This document shows positions 37,880 through 45,083 of a DNA stretch of 64,000 nt, in pieces. The notes beneath the pieces were generated by a model, which saw only the letters and a program-made list of their open reading frames with translations, was not told the DNA's origin and searched no databases. The position numbers and the translations under genes are program-made. The stretch comes from an uncultured Pseudohongiella sp. (lineage in GTDB: Bacteria > Pseudomonadota > Gammaproteobacteria > Pseudomonadales > Pseudohongiellaceae): assembly GCA_951812715.1 (NCBI GenBank), contig OX638323.1, positions 682,001-746,000 on the forward strand, written 5' to 3'. Each line of letters starts with the position of its first letter. The first letter of the stretch is position 1.

Positions 37880-38998
37880 GTGAAGAAACAACAGATCGTG
37901 GCAGTCCTGTTACTACTCGCCCTCTGTGTCTGGCTGTTCGTTCCGCGCCCGGCTGAAAGCGTCGACGAAGACGAACTGGCCGGCGCGGCTGCGGTTACGC
38001 CGATCGTGGCCCTGGCCGAAAACGCGCCCGCCGGAGACGCAACCGATGTCGCCTTCGTTCGCGCCAACCGTATTTCGCCCCAGGTATATACATCGACGGT
38101 ACGCGTGCGCGGGCGCACCGAGGCCTATCGTATCGTCGAAGTTCGCGCCGAACAGGCCGGACGCATCGTCAGCAATCCCGTTCCCCGCGGCGCGCGCGTC
38201 AACGAAGGCGATGTCTTGTGCGAAATCGCCGTCGACACGCGGCAAACCGACCTTGAAGAGACGGTCGCCCGCCGCGAGCAGGCCGAGTTCGAATACGAGG
38301 CCGCGCTCGACCTGCAGCGCCGCGATCTGCAATCGGACGTCGCGGTAGCGCAATACCGGGCCGCGCTCGAGTCCGCCAAAGCCGCGGTCGCACGGGCGGA
38401 ACTCGCGCTCGAAAAAATCAGGATCGTCGCGCCTTTCGACGGCATCGTCGAGACGCGCACGGTCGAGATCGGCGATCTGCTCAATGTCGGCACCGTTTGC
38501 GCCTCCGTGCTCGACGACGATCCCATGCTGCTCGTCGGACTCGTTCCGGAACAGGATGTGGGCCGCATCGAGATCGGCGCCGAAGTCAGCGGCGAACTCG
38601 TCAGCGGCGAAACCATCACCGGTCAGGTCATCTATCTGGCGCGCTCGGCGGACCCGTCCTCCCGCAGTTATCGCATCGAAGTCGAAGTCGATCCCGGCCA
38701 ACTCGCGGTACGTTCAGGCATTACCACCGAAATGCAGGTCAGCGCCTCGCGCATCAGCGCCCACATGATTCCCCCATCCGCCTTGACCCTTGACGATTTC
38801 GGCCTGCTCGGGGTCAAGATCATCAACGAACGCGATATCGTCGAATTCCGCGTTGTGGAAATCGTCGGCGATAACACCGATTTGCTCAATCCGGGCGTAT
38901 GGGTGATCGGCCTTGAGGGTGAAGCGAACCTGATCACCGTCGGCCAGGAGATCGTCTTTCCGGGCCAGACTGTCACCACCGCGGTTACCCGGCTCTGA
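37880..38998 (+). CDS. RND efflux periplasmic adaptor (membrane fusion protein)
   Basis: A 372-residue HlyD-family protein with an N-terminal hydrophobic segment (IVAVLLLLALCVWLFV), a lipoyl half (VEVRAEQAGRIVSNPVPRGARVNEGDVLCEI), a helical hairpin (about 115-165, EFEYEAALDLQRRDLQSDVA), the second lipoyl half (IRIVAPFDGIVETRTVEIGDLLNVG) and a beta-barrel domain. It links the inner-membrane pump to an outer-membrane channel, which is not encoded here. Start is GTG with GAGG 9 bp upstream. The pump gene follows after 19 bp. Confidence 0.88.
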   Translation: MKKQQIVAVLLLLALCVWLFVPRPAESVDEDELAGAAAVTPIVALAENAPAGDATDVAFVRANRISPQVYTSTVRVRGRTEAYRIVEVRAEQAGRIVSNPVPRGARVNEGDVLCEIAVDTRQTDLEETVARREQAEFEYEAALDLQRRDLQSDVAVAQYRAALESAKAAVARAELALEKIRIVAPFDGIVETRTVEIGDLLNVGTVCASVLDDDPMLLVGLVPEQDVGRIEIGAEVSGELVSGETITGQVIYLARSADPSSRSYRIEVEVDPGQLAVRSGITTEMQVSASRISAHMIPPSALTLDDFGLLGVKIINERDIVEFRVVEIVGDNTDLLNPGVWVIGLEGEANLITVGQEIVFPGQTVTTAVTRL

Positions 38999-39017
38999 GC
39001 GCAAGCGGAACGGAATC

Positions 39018-42000
39018 ATGAAATACATCGATGCAGCCGTCGCCAGATCGCGCACCACGCTGACCGCATTCGCGGCGATCATGCTTACCGGGTTCGCCTG
39101 CTATCTGGCGATTCCCGTGGAATTGAACCCGGATGTGCAGGTTCCGATCATCGTCACCACGGTCATACACGAAGGCATTTCGCCGGAAGATTCCGAACGT
39201 CTGATTGCAAAGCCGGTGGAAGTCGAACTCAAGGCGCTCGACGGCATCACCGAGTACACCACGTTCTCAAGCGAGAACGCGGCTACCGTCGTGGCCGAGT
39301 TCGACATCGACATGGATTCACAGGCCGCGCTCAACGAACTGCGCGAGGCCATCGACCGCGCCAAGGTCTGGTTTCCGCCGGATACTGAAGAACCGATCAT
39401 CCAGGAAGTGTCCGCGGCCGGCGTGCCGGCGGTGAACATCGTCATTACCGGCGATGGCGTACCCGAACGGACGCTGTTGCGCATTGCCGAGGAATTGCAG
39501 AGCCGCATCGAAATTCTGCCCGAAGTGCTGGAAGCCCAGATGGTCGGCAACCGGGAAGAATTGATGGAAGCCATCATCGACCCGAACAAGCTGGAGACCT
39601 ACGGTTTTCCCAGCACGATCATCGGCCAGGCAGTACTCGGCAACAACCGCCTGATCCCGGCGGGTCAGGTCGACACCGGCAGCGGCAGTTTCTCGATCAA
39701 GGTGCCGGGCCTGATCGAGGACCCGAATGACCTGTTCGACCTGCCGCTGGTATCCAATGATCTCGGCGTGCTTACCGTGGGCGATGTTGCCAGCGTACGG
39801 CGTACATTCAAGGACGCCACCCGCTTCTCTTACGCCAACGGCTTGCAGTCGATCTCGCTCAACGTAATGAAACGCAAGGGGGCGAACCTGGTCGAGGCGA
39901 TGGCAGCGATCGACGAGGTGGTCGAAGAAATCCGGCCCCAGTTGCCGCCGGCGGTGACGGTCGCCTACATCAACAATACCGCTCCGCTCGTGCTCGAGCA
40001 GAACATGGGACTGCAAGGCAACATGGCAACGGCCATGGCGCTGGTGCTGATCGTGGTGATTGCCGCGGTCGGCGTCCGCTCGGGATTGCTCGTGACCCTG
40101 GCCGTTCCGTTCTCGTTTTTCTTCGCCTTCATCATCATCACCCTTATGGGATTCACCTATAATTTCATGGTGATATTCGGACTGCTGCTCGGACTCGGCA
40201 TGCTAATCGACGGGGCCATCGTGCTCGTGGAATTCGCCGACCGCAAGATGGCCGAGGGTTTGAACAGCCGCGAGGCGTACAAGGCCGCCGTGGAACGCAT
40301 GTTCTGGCCGATCACGGCATCGACGGCAACGACGCTGGCGGCTTTCCTGCCGATCATGTTCTGGCCCGGCGTGTCCGGCCAGTTCATGAGTTATCTGCCG
40401 ATCACAGTGTTCGCGGTGCTGATCGGGTCGCTGTTCTACGCCTTGCTGTTCGCACCGGCCATCGGCGCCCTGATAGGAAGATCGAGCGACGCCGACAAGA
40501 AGTACCTGCGCGCGCTGGAGTCGGGCGACCCGAGCGAGACCGGTGGCGTCACCGCCCTGTACGCGAAACTGCTCGGCTTGGCCGTGCGCTTCCCGGCCAC
40601 CGTATTCGTAATCAGCATCGTTACGCTGTTTACCATCGTGGGTTCCTATCTCAACTTCGGCCGAGGCGTGGAGTTTTTCACCGAAACCGAGCCCAATCAG
40701 ACTACGGTCCAGGTATTTGCCCGGGGCAATTACTCGCCGGCGGAATTACGCGACATCATGCTCGAAGTCGAAGACCGGCTTCGCGAGGTCGGCTATTTCA
40801 AGGGTATCGTTACCCAGTCCGGCGCCGGCATGCAGATGGGAGGCCCCCAACAGACCGCATCCGATCTCATCGGCTCGATCTATATCGAGATGACCGACCG
40901 CCGGGACCGTGACGTCAACGGCATCGAGCTGGAAAATCTCTATCGTGAGGCGATTACCGATTTGCCCGGCGCCCGCGCCGAAGTCGTGCCGATCGAAAAT
41001 GGCCCACCTGTTGGCAAGGAAATCCAGCTCGAATTCTCCGGCGAAGATCTTGACCTGCTGTTCCTGGAAGCCCGGCGCGTTCGCACTTACATGGAAAATG
41101 TCATGACCGGCCTGATCGACATCGACGACACCGCGCCGGTGCCTGGCATCGAATGGGAAATCACCGTGGATCGCGCCCAGGCGGCCATCATGGGCGCCAG
41201 CATGGCGGAAATCGGTTCCGCCATCCAGATGATGACCAACGGCGTTTTCATGGGCGTGTATCGTCCCGACGATAGCGAAGAGGAAGTCGATATCCGTCTG
41301 CGTTATCCGCGGGAATACCGGGGACTTGACCAGATCGACTCCATCCGTATCGCCACGGTAAACGGGCCGGTGCCCGTCAGCAGTTTCATTACTCGCGAAC
41401 CCAAGCCCAAGGTCAGTTCGATCCAGCGAGTGAACGGCAATCGCGTGGTTTATGTGCGCGCCAATCCCGCTCCGGGGATCGTGGCGGACAACAAGGTGCA
41501 GGAACTCGAGGCCTGGCTTGCGGACAATCCGACCGTGGCGGGAGTGGACTACCAATTCCGAGGCGCCAATGAAGAGCAGGCCGAATCTGCTGCCTTCCTG
41601 ACCCAGGCCTTCTCCCTGGCGATGGCGTTGATGGCGATTCTGCTCATTACCCAGTTCAACAGCTTCTACCAGTCCTTGCTGATCCTCTCATCGATCCTGT
41701 TGTCGACTTCGGGCGTCCTGCTCGGGCTGCTGATCACCGGCCAGACTTTCAGCGTGATTCTGACGGGCATCGGCATCGTCGCGCTGGCGGGCATCATCGT
41801 CAACAACAATATCGTGCTGATCGATACCTTCAATGTCCTGCGCCGAACCCACCAGGAATGGTCGCTGCGCGAAGTGATCGTGCATACCGGCATACAGCGC
41901 CTGCGGCCGGTATTCCTGACCACTTTCACCACCGGATTCGGTCTGCTGCCATTGGCGATGCATGTTTCGGTGGATCTGATCGGCGCCGAGATCGAAGTTG

Positions 42001-42305
42001 GCGGTCCGATCACGTCGCAATGGGTTGCCCTGGCTTCGGCCATCGTATTCGGCTTGTCGTTCGCCACTATCCTGACCCTGATCGTAACCCCGGCGATGCT
42101 CGCTCTCCCGGACAGCCTGCGCCAAATGCGCGACGGCCTGCTACGCCGGATAATCCCAGGCAAACTCCGTTATGAGGGAATGGCCTTCGGCGCGGCCGAC
42201 GAAGCGAAACTTCCGGGACACGAATGGCTCGCCAAGGTGAAAGCAAGCGATTGCGAAGCGCCGGCTTCGGGCGCGGACCGAACGCCGTCGAGCTATGCTC
42301 GGTGA
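39018..42305 (+). CDS. RND family efflux transporter inner-membrane pump
   Basis: A 1095-residue RND transporter with two repeats of TM1 plus a large periplasmic loop plus five or six helices. Helix 4 reads LLLGLGMLIDGAIVLVEFADRK, with one acidic residue where AcrB has two. TM10-11 read GIGIVALAGIIVNNNIVLIDTFN. It drives proton-coupled export with the adaptor encoded upstream; the substrate class is undetermined. The last 40 residues or so (from about 42186) are encoded by copy B of the gene-end repeat and look unrelated to RND proteins: the native end probably lay near LRRIIPGK. Confidence 0.9.
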   Translation: MKYIDAAVARSRTTLTAFAAIMLTGFACYLAIPVELNPDVQVPIIVTTVIHEGISPEDSERLIAKPVEVELKALDGITEYTTFSSENAATVVAEFDIDMDSQAALNELREAIDRAKVWFPPDTEEPIIQEVSAAGVPAVNIVITGDGVPERTLLRIAEELQSRIEILPEVLEAQMVGNREELMEAIIDPNKLETYGFPSTIIGQAVLGNNRLIPAGQVDTGSGSFSIKVPGLIEDPNDLFDLPLVSNDLGVLTVGDVASVRRTFKDATRFSYANGLQSISLNVMKRKGANLVEAMAAIDEVVEEIRPQLPPAVTVAYINNTAPLVLEQNMGLQGNMATAMALVLIVVIAAVGVRSGLLVTLAVPFSFFFAFIIITLMGFTYNFMVIFGLLLGLGMLIDGAIVLVEFADRKMAEGLNSREAYKAAVERMFWPITASTATTLAAFLPIMFWPGVSGQFMSYLPITVFAVLIGSLFYALLFAPAIGALIGRSSDADKKYLRALESGDPSETGGVTALYAKLLGLAVRFPATVFVISIVTLFTIVGSYLNFGRGVEFFTETEPNQTTVQVFARGNYSPAELRDIMLEVEDRLREVGYFKGIVTQSGAGMQMGGPQQTASDLIGSIYIEMTDRRDRDVNGIELENLYREAITDLPGARAEVVPIENGPPVGKEIQLEFSGEDLDLLFLEARRVRTYMENVMTGLIDIDDTAPVPGIEWEITVDRAQAAIMGASMAEIGSAIQMMTNGVFMGVYRPDDSEEEVDIRLRYPREYRGLDQIDSIRIATVNGPVPVSSFITREPKPKVSSIQRVNGNRVVYVRANPAPGIVADNKVQELEAWLADNPTVAGVDYQFRGANEEQAESAAFLTQAFSLAMALMAILLITQFNSFYQSLLILSSILLSTSGVLLGLLITGQTFSVILTGIGIVALAGIIVNNNIVLIDTFNVLRRTHQEWSLREVIVHTGIQRLRPVFLTTFTTGFGLLPLAMHVSVDLIGAEIEVGGPITSQWVALASAIVFGLSFATILTLIVTPAMLALPDSLRQMRDGLLRRIIPGKLRYEGMAFGAADEAKLPGHEWLAKVKASDCEAPASGADRTPSSYAR

Positions 42306-42367
42306 CCGGGCCGGCGAGACTGGAGGTCGGCGAAACCAATATGTCGCCGCGCCATGGATGGCATGAC
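42186..42367 (+). repeat. Gene-end structured repeat element, copy B
   Basis: This copy overlaps the 3' end of the RND gene and supplies its stop codon (42303-42305). Blocks: TCGGC-gcg-GCCGA (42187-42199), GAAG/CTTC (42201-42213), CGAAGC/GCTTCG in the middle block, hairpin 2 as GAGC-tat-GCTC (42290-42300), GGTGACCGGGCCGG, GGCGAAACC, and tail CGCGCCATGGATGGCATG. Copy C follows in direct orientation at a period of about 225 bp. Confidence 0.85.
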
Positions 42368-42411
42368 AGATTTCTTAAAATACCACTCAAGCCAATGGGA
42401 AAATGCCGTTT

Positions 42412-42588
42412 GGCTCAGCCGGCGAAGCAAAGCTTCCGAGGCGCCAACGGCTCGCCAAGGATGAGAGCAAACATTTGCGAAGCGCCAGCTTCCTGCGCGG
42501 ACCGAATGCCGCCGAGCCATGCTCGACGGCCGGGCCGGCGAGACTGGAGGTCGGCGAAACCAATGTCGCCGCGCCATGGCCGGCATGA
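42412..42588 (+). repeat. Gene-end structured repeat element, copy C
   Basis: A second long-form copy, in tandem after copy B. It starts with a weaker GGC/GCC hairpin (42412-42420), then GAAGC-aaa-GCTTC (42424-42436), GAAGC/GCTTC (42479-42492) and hairpin 2 as GAGC-cat-GCTC (42514-42524). GGAGGTCGGCGAAACC and the tail CGCGCCATGGCCGGCATG follow. A further TCCGCT/AGCGGA inverted repeat lies at about 42603-42624. Together B and C fill the RND/DUF21 gap; nothing else is seen there. Confidence 0.85.
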
Positions 42589-42746
42589 ACGAATTCAACG
42601 GATTCCGCTCTAGCAATCTAGCGGAGCACTCGGTGGCAAGAATGCGCCCGCCTAAGCGCAATCACTAGACGTTCCTTTGGAATTCAAGCTTGTATGCTTT
42701 CGTGGGACTATGTGAGAATCGCGTTTCGGACACTTCGGTAACATTC

Positions 42747-43844
42747 ATGGGCCTTCTGCTCGCCTTCTTTTTCATCAGCCTCTGCTTCTCCTTTCTTTGC
42801 TCCATTCTGGAAGCCGTGCTGCTCAGCGTCACGCCGACCTATGTCGGCGTGCTCGAAAAGCAAGGGTCCCCGGTAGCGCGGGATCTCGCTGGATTCAAGG
42901 AAGATATCGACCGCCCGCTGGCGGCGATCCTGACCTTGAATACCATCGCGCATACAGTCGGCGCCATCGGCGTCGGCGCCCAGGCGACCAAGCTTTTCCC
43001 CAGCGCGGAAATCGTCCTGTTCGGATTTGCCATTGCGACCAACTGGGAAGCGATTATCGCGGTTATCATGACGTTGTCGATCCTGATCTTCTCGGAAGTC
43101 ATCCCCAAGACCATCGGCGCCAACAACTGGGAAGCGCTGGCGCCCGCCGCCGCGCGCACGCTCAAGGCAATGCTGATCGTGCTTTGGCCGCTGGTCTGGC
43201 TGAGCCAATCCATCACCGGCAAGTTGAAAAAGGACAAGGATCGGCCGGTATTGAGCCGTACCGATCTGGCGGTCATGACCGATATCGGCACGGAGACCGG
43301 CGTACTCGAAGAGAGCGAACGCAAGATCATCCACAACCTGCTCGCTTTCCGCGGCATCCAGGCAGCCGATGTGATGACGCCGCGCATCGTCGTGGTGGCC
43401 GCCGGCGAAGATACGAAAATAAGGGAATTTCACGAAAGCCACGACGATTTGCCTTTCTCGCGAATTCCGGTTTACCAGGGCAAGAACGATAACGTTACCG
43501 GTTACGTATTAAGGGATGAAGTGCTGCTCAAGCTTGTGGACGAGCACAATGAATTGATATTGAAGGATTTGCGCCGGGACATTATCGCCGTTCACAAGAC
43601 CGCGACCGTGCCCGACCTGCTCGATACGTTTATTGCCAAGAAGGAGCATATGGCCGTGGTGGTGGACGAATTCGGCGCCATGGAAGGCATCCTGACCATG
43701 GAAGACATCATCGAAACCCTGCTTGGCCTGGAAATCGTCGACGAATCAGACAATACCGAGGACATGCAGGCGCTGGCGCGCGGAAACTGGAAACGGCGCG
43801 CCCAAAAACTCGGCATCATTCCGGGTGAGCATCGCTCGGCGTAG
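42747..43844 (+). CDS. CNNM/CorC-type DUF21-CBS membrane protein
   Basis: A 365-residue protein. Residues 1-190 are a DUF21 (CNNM) membrane domain with four helices (LLLAFFFISLCFSFLCSILEA, then a conserved SEVIPKTIGANNWEALAP). Residues 195-345 hold two CBS domains (VMTPRIVVVAAGEDTKIREF and AVVVDEFGAMEGILTMEDIIETLLG). Members are implicated in Mg or Na transport or tolerance. The C-terminal CorC/HlyC transporter-associated domain is absent, a common short form. I use the ATG at 42747; the frame is open to a TTG at 42690. Its stop codon lies in the loop region of repeat copy D. Confidence 0.85.
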   Translation: MGLLLAFFFISLCFSFLCSILEAVLLSVTPTYVGVLEKQGSPVARDLAGFKEDIDRPLAAILTLNTIAHTVGAIGVGAQATKLFPSAEIVLFGFAIATNWEAIIAVIMTLSILIFSEVIPKTIGANNWEALAPAAARTLKAMLIVLWPLVWLSQSITGKLKKDKDRPVLSRTDLAVMTDIGTETGVLEESERKIIHNLLAFRGIQAADVMTPRIVVVAAGEDTKIREFHESHDDLPFSRIPVYQGKNDNVTGYVLRDEVLLKLVDEHNELILKDLRRDIIAVHKTATVPDLLDTFIAKKEHMAVVVDEFGAMEGILTMEDIIETLLGLEIVDESDNTEDMQALARGNWKRRAQKLGIIPGEHRSA

Positions 43845-44016
43845 CCGATCAAGAGCAAGGCTCTTGCCGGAGCGAAGGCCCCGCCAAAGGTCAGAACAAG
43901 CGTTTTCCATGCATCGGTATAGAGCAAAGTTCGAACGCCACCGGACTGCGTTCGGTGGCTGGACCGGTAGGGCTGGAGGCTGACGAGGCTAATAAATCCG
44001 CGCCTTAGGCGGCATG
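43836..44016 (+). repeat. Gene-end structured repeat element, copy D
   Basis: The opening hairpin TCGGC-gta-GCCGA (43836-43848) contains the stop codon TAG (43842-43844) of the DUF21-CBS gene. Hairpin 1 is CAAGAGC/GCTCTTG (43850-43866), hairpin 2 CCACCG/CGGTGG (43938-43958), then GGCTGGACCGG and a tail CGCGCCTTAGGCGGCATG. The arms differ from those of other copies yet still pair. The rest of the 388-bp gap to the TPR gene contains one more strong hairpin. Confidence 0.8.
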
Positions 44017-44100
44017 CGCCAAGCCGATCAAAGGCGCCTATTGTGATAAATTGTTACCGAAAAAGAATCCTTTCAGCCTCGTGCTAAGATAATTCCCAGT

Positions 44101-44138
44101 TCATCCGCTGTACGCCCCCCCGTATTCAGCGGATGAAT
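44101..44138. other. Strong 11-bp-stem hairpin between copy D and the TPR gene
   Basis: TTCATCCGCTG (44101-44111) pairs perfectly with CAGCGGATGAA (44128-44138) around a 16-base loop containing seven consecutive C. Ten bases downstream on the plus strand lies GGAGGGG. No T tract follows in either direction. It could be a processing signal, small RNA piece or protein-binding dyad between the two convergent genes. Function unknown. Confidence 0.6.
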
Positions 44139-44232
44139 AGCTGAAGGAGGGGCTCGTCAGTTTACTTTCTTTATCGTTCCCCCTAAACGAATGGAATAAC
44201 TGGCGACGCTTCCCTTCAGCGCCCTTAACTTC

Positions 44233-44916
44233 TCACTCCAGACTCGAAAGCAGCCATTCCCTGCGCAACGCCTGCTGACTGCGCAGTTCGTTCCTGTTGC
44301 TGTCGGAATGCAAGATCAAATTCGCTTCGGCGACATGGATGCCTTCCCGCAGTCGGGCGATCTTGCCAACATCCGGGGCTCCCACGAGTCGGGCGAGTTG
44401 CAATCGCGCCTTGAGCAATTTGCGGGCTGACCGCAAGTGGGGGACGGCTCGACCATCGAGGTCCAGGCGAAAGGCGTCCACATGCCATCCCGTGACCTTT
44501 GCCAGACCCTGTTCCAGCCTCTCCGGGTCATCAGCATAAAGATTCTCATACAGGTGCAAAAGCAGCGCGAACAGATCATCGGCCCGCCGCCAGTTCTCTT
44601 GGGCGATCTCGCTGGCGATAAGGCTGTCGAGAATTTCGAGCTGGTTCTCGTGGTACAAGCCCAGGGTCATGCGTGAGGATTGCAGCGCTTCCCGCAAGAT
44701 GGGAATTGCCTGCTCATGATCCGCCTGTTCCTGCAGGAAACGCGCCCGCGCGAGCATGCCGTCCGCTTGGCCGGCCTGGGGCGACAGGCCGCTGCTACTC
44801 GACCGGTCAGTCTGGGACAGGCTTTCAGTGGAGATAAACGCCATAGCGGCGACTACCAGCCAACTTGCCGCAACAGACTTGGATACGGGTGTTTTCCAAC
44901 GGCGTGAGCGGAGCAT
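44233..44916 (-). CDS. Exported TPR-like protein
   Basis: A 227-residue protein with an N-terminal hydrophobic export segment (SVAASWLVVAAMAFISTES) and a body of paired helices: ARARFLQEQADHEQAIPILREAL, LGLYHENQLEILDSLIASEIAQENWRRADDLFALLLHLYE in TPR-like register. ATG 44916 has GGAGGT eight bases upstream, which decides the start. TPRs mediate protein contacts. It is the next gene after the VWA operon on the same strand but separated by a terminator, so it is probably transcribed alone. Confidence 0.65.
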   Translation of the reverse strand: MLRSRRWKTPVSKSVAASWLVVAAMAFISTESLSQTDRSSSSGLSPQAGQADGMLARARFLQEQADHEQAIPILREALQSSRMTLGLYHENQLEILDSLIASEIAQENWRRADDLFALLLHLYENLYADDPERLEQGLAKVTGWHVDAFRLDLDGRAVPHLRSARKLLKARLQLARLVGAPDVGKIARLREGIHVAEANLILHSDSNRNELRSQQALRREWLLSSLE

Positions 44917-45057
44917 GATAAGGACCTCCAATGCAAAAAGGTCTTCGCTTGAATATCGCTCAAATACCGTGTTTTTTCAAGGCGAATGGGTGTTTCTTTT
45001 CACCAGCATTACAGTTATGTGACAATATTTATCGTAACTTATTGTTATATTGAGGCT

Positions 45058-45083
45058 AAAAAAATATTGCACCATTTTGGTGC
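45058..45083 (-). terminator. Intrinsic terminator of the MoxR/VWA operon
   Basis: On the minus strand GCACCA-aaa-TGGTGC-type hairpin (45083-45069) is followed by AATATTTTTTT. The hairpin begins inside the BatA-like gene's stop codon. This is the only textbook stem plus T-run terminator seen in the window and marks the end of the 15-kb operon. Confidence 0.8.

Noticed and set aside
42306..42690. Small genes in the gap after the RND pump
   Set aside because: All open frames here fall within repeat copies B and C and are not independently supported.
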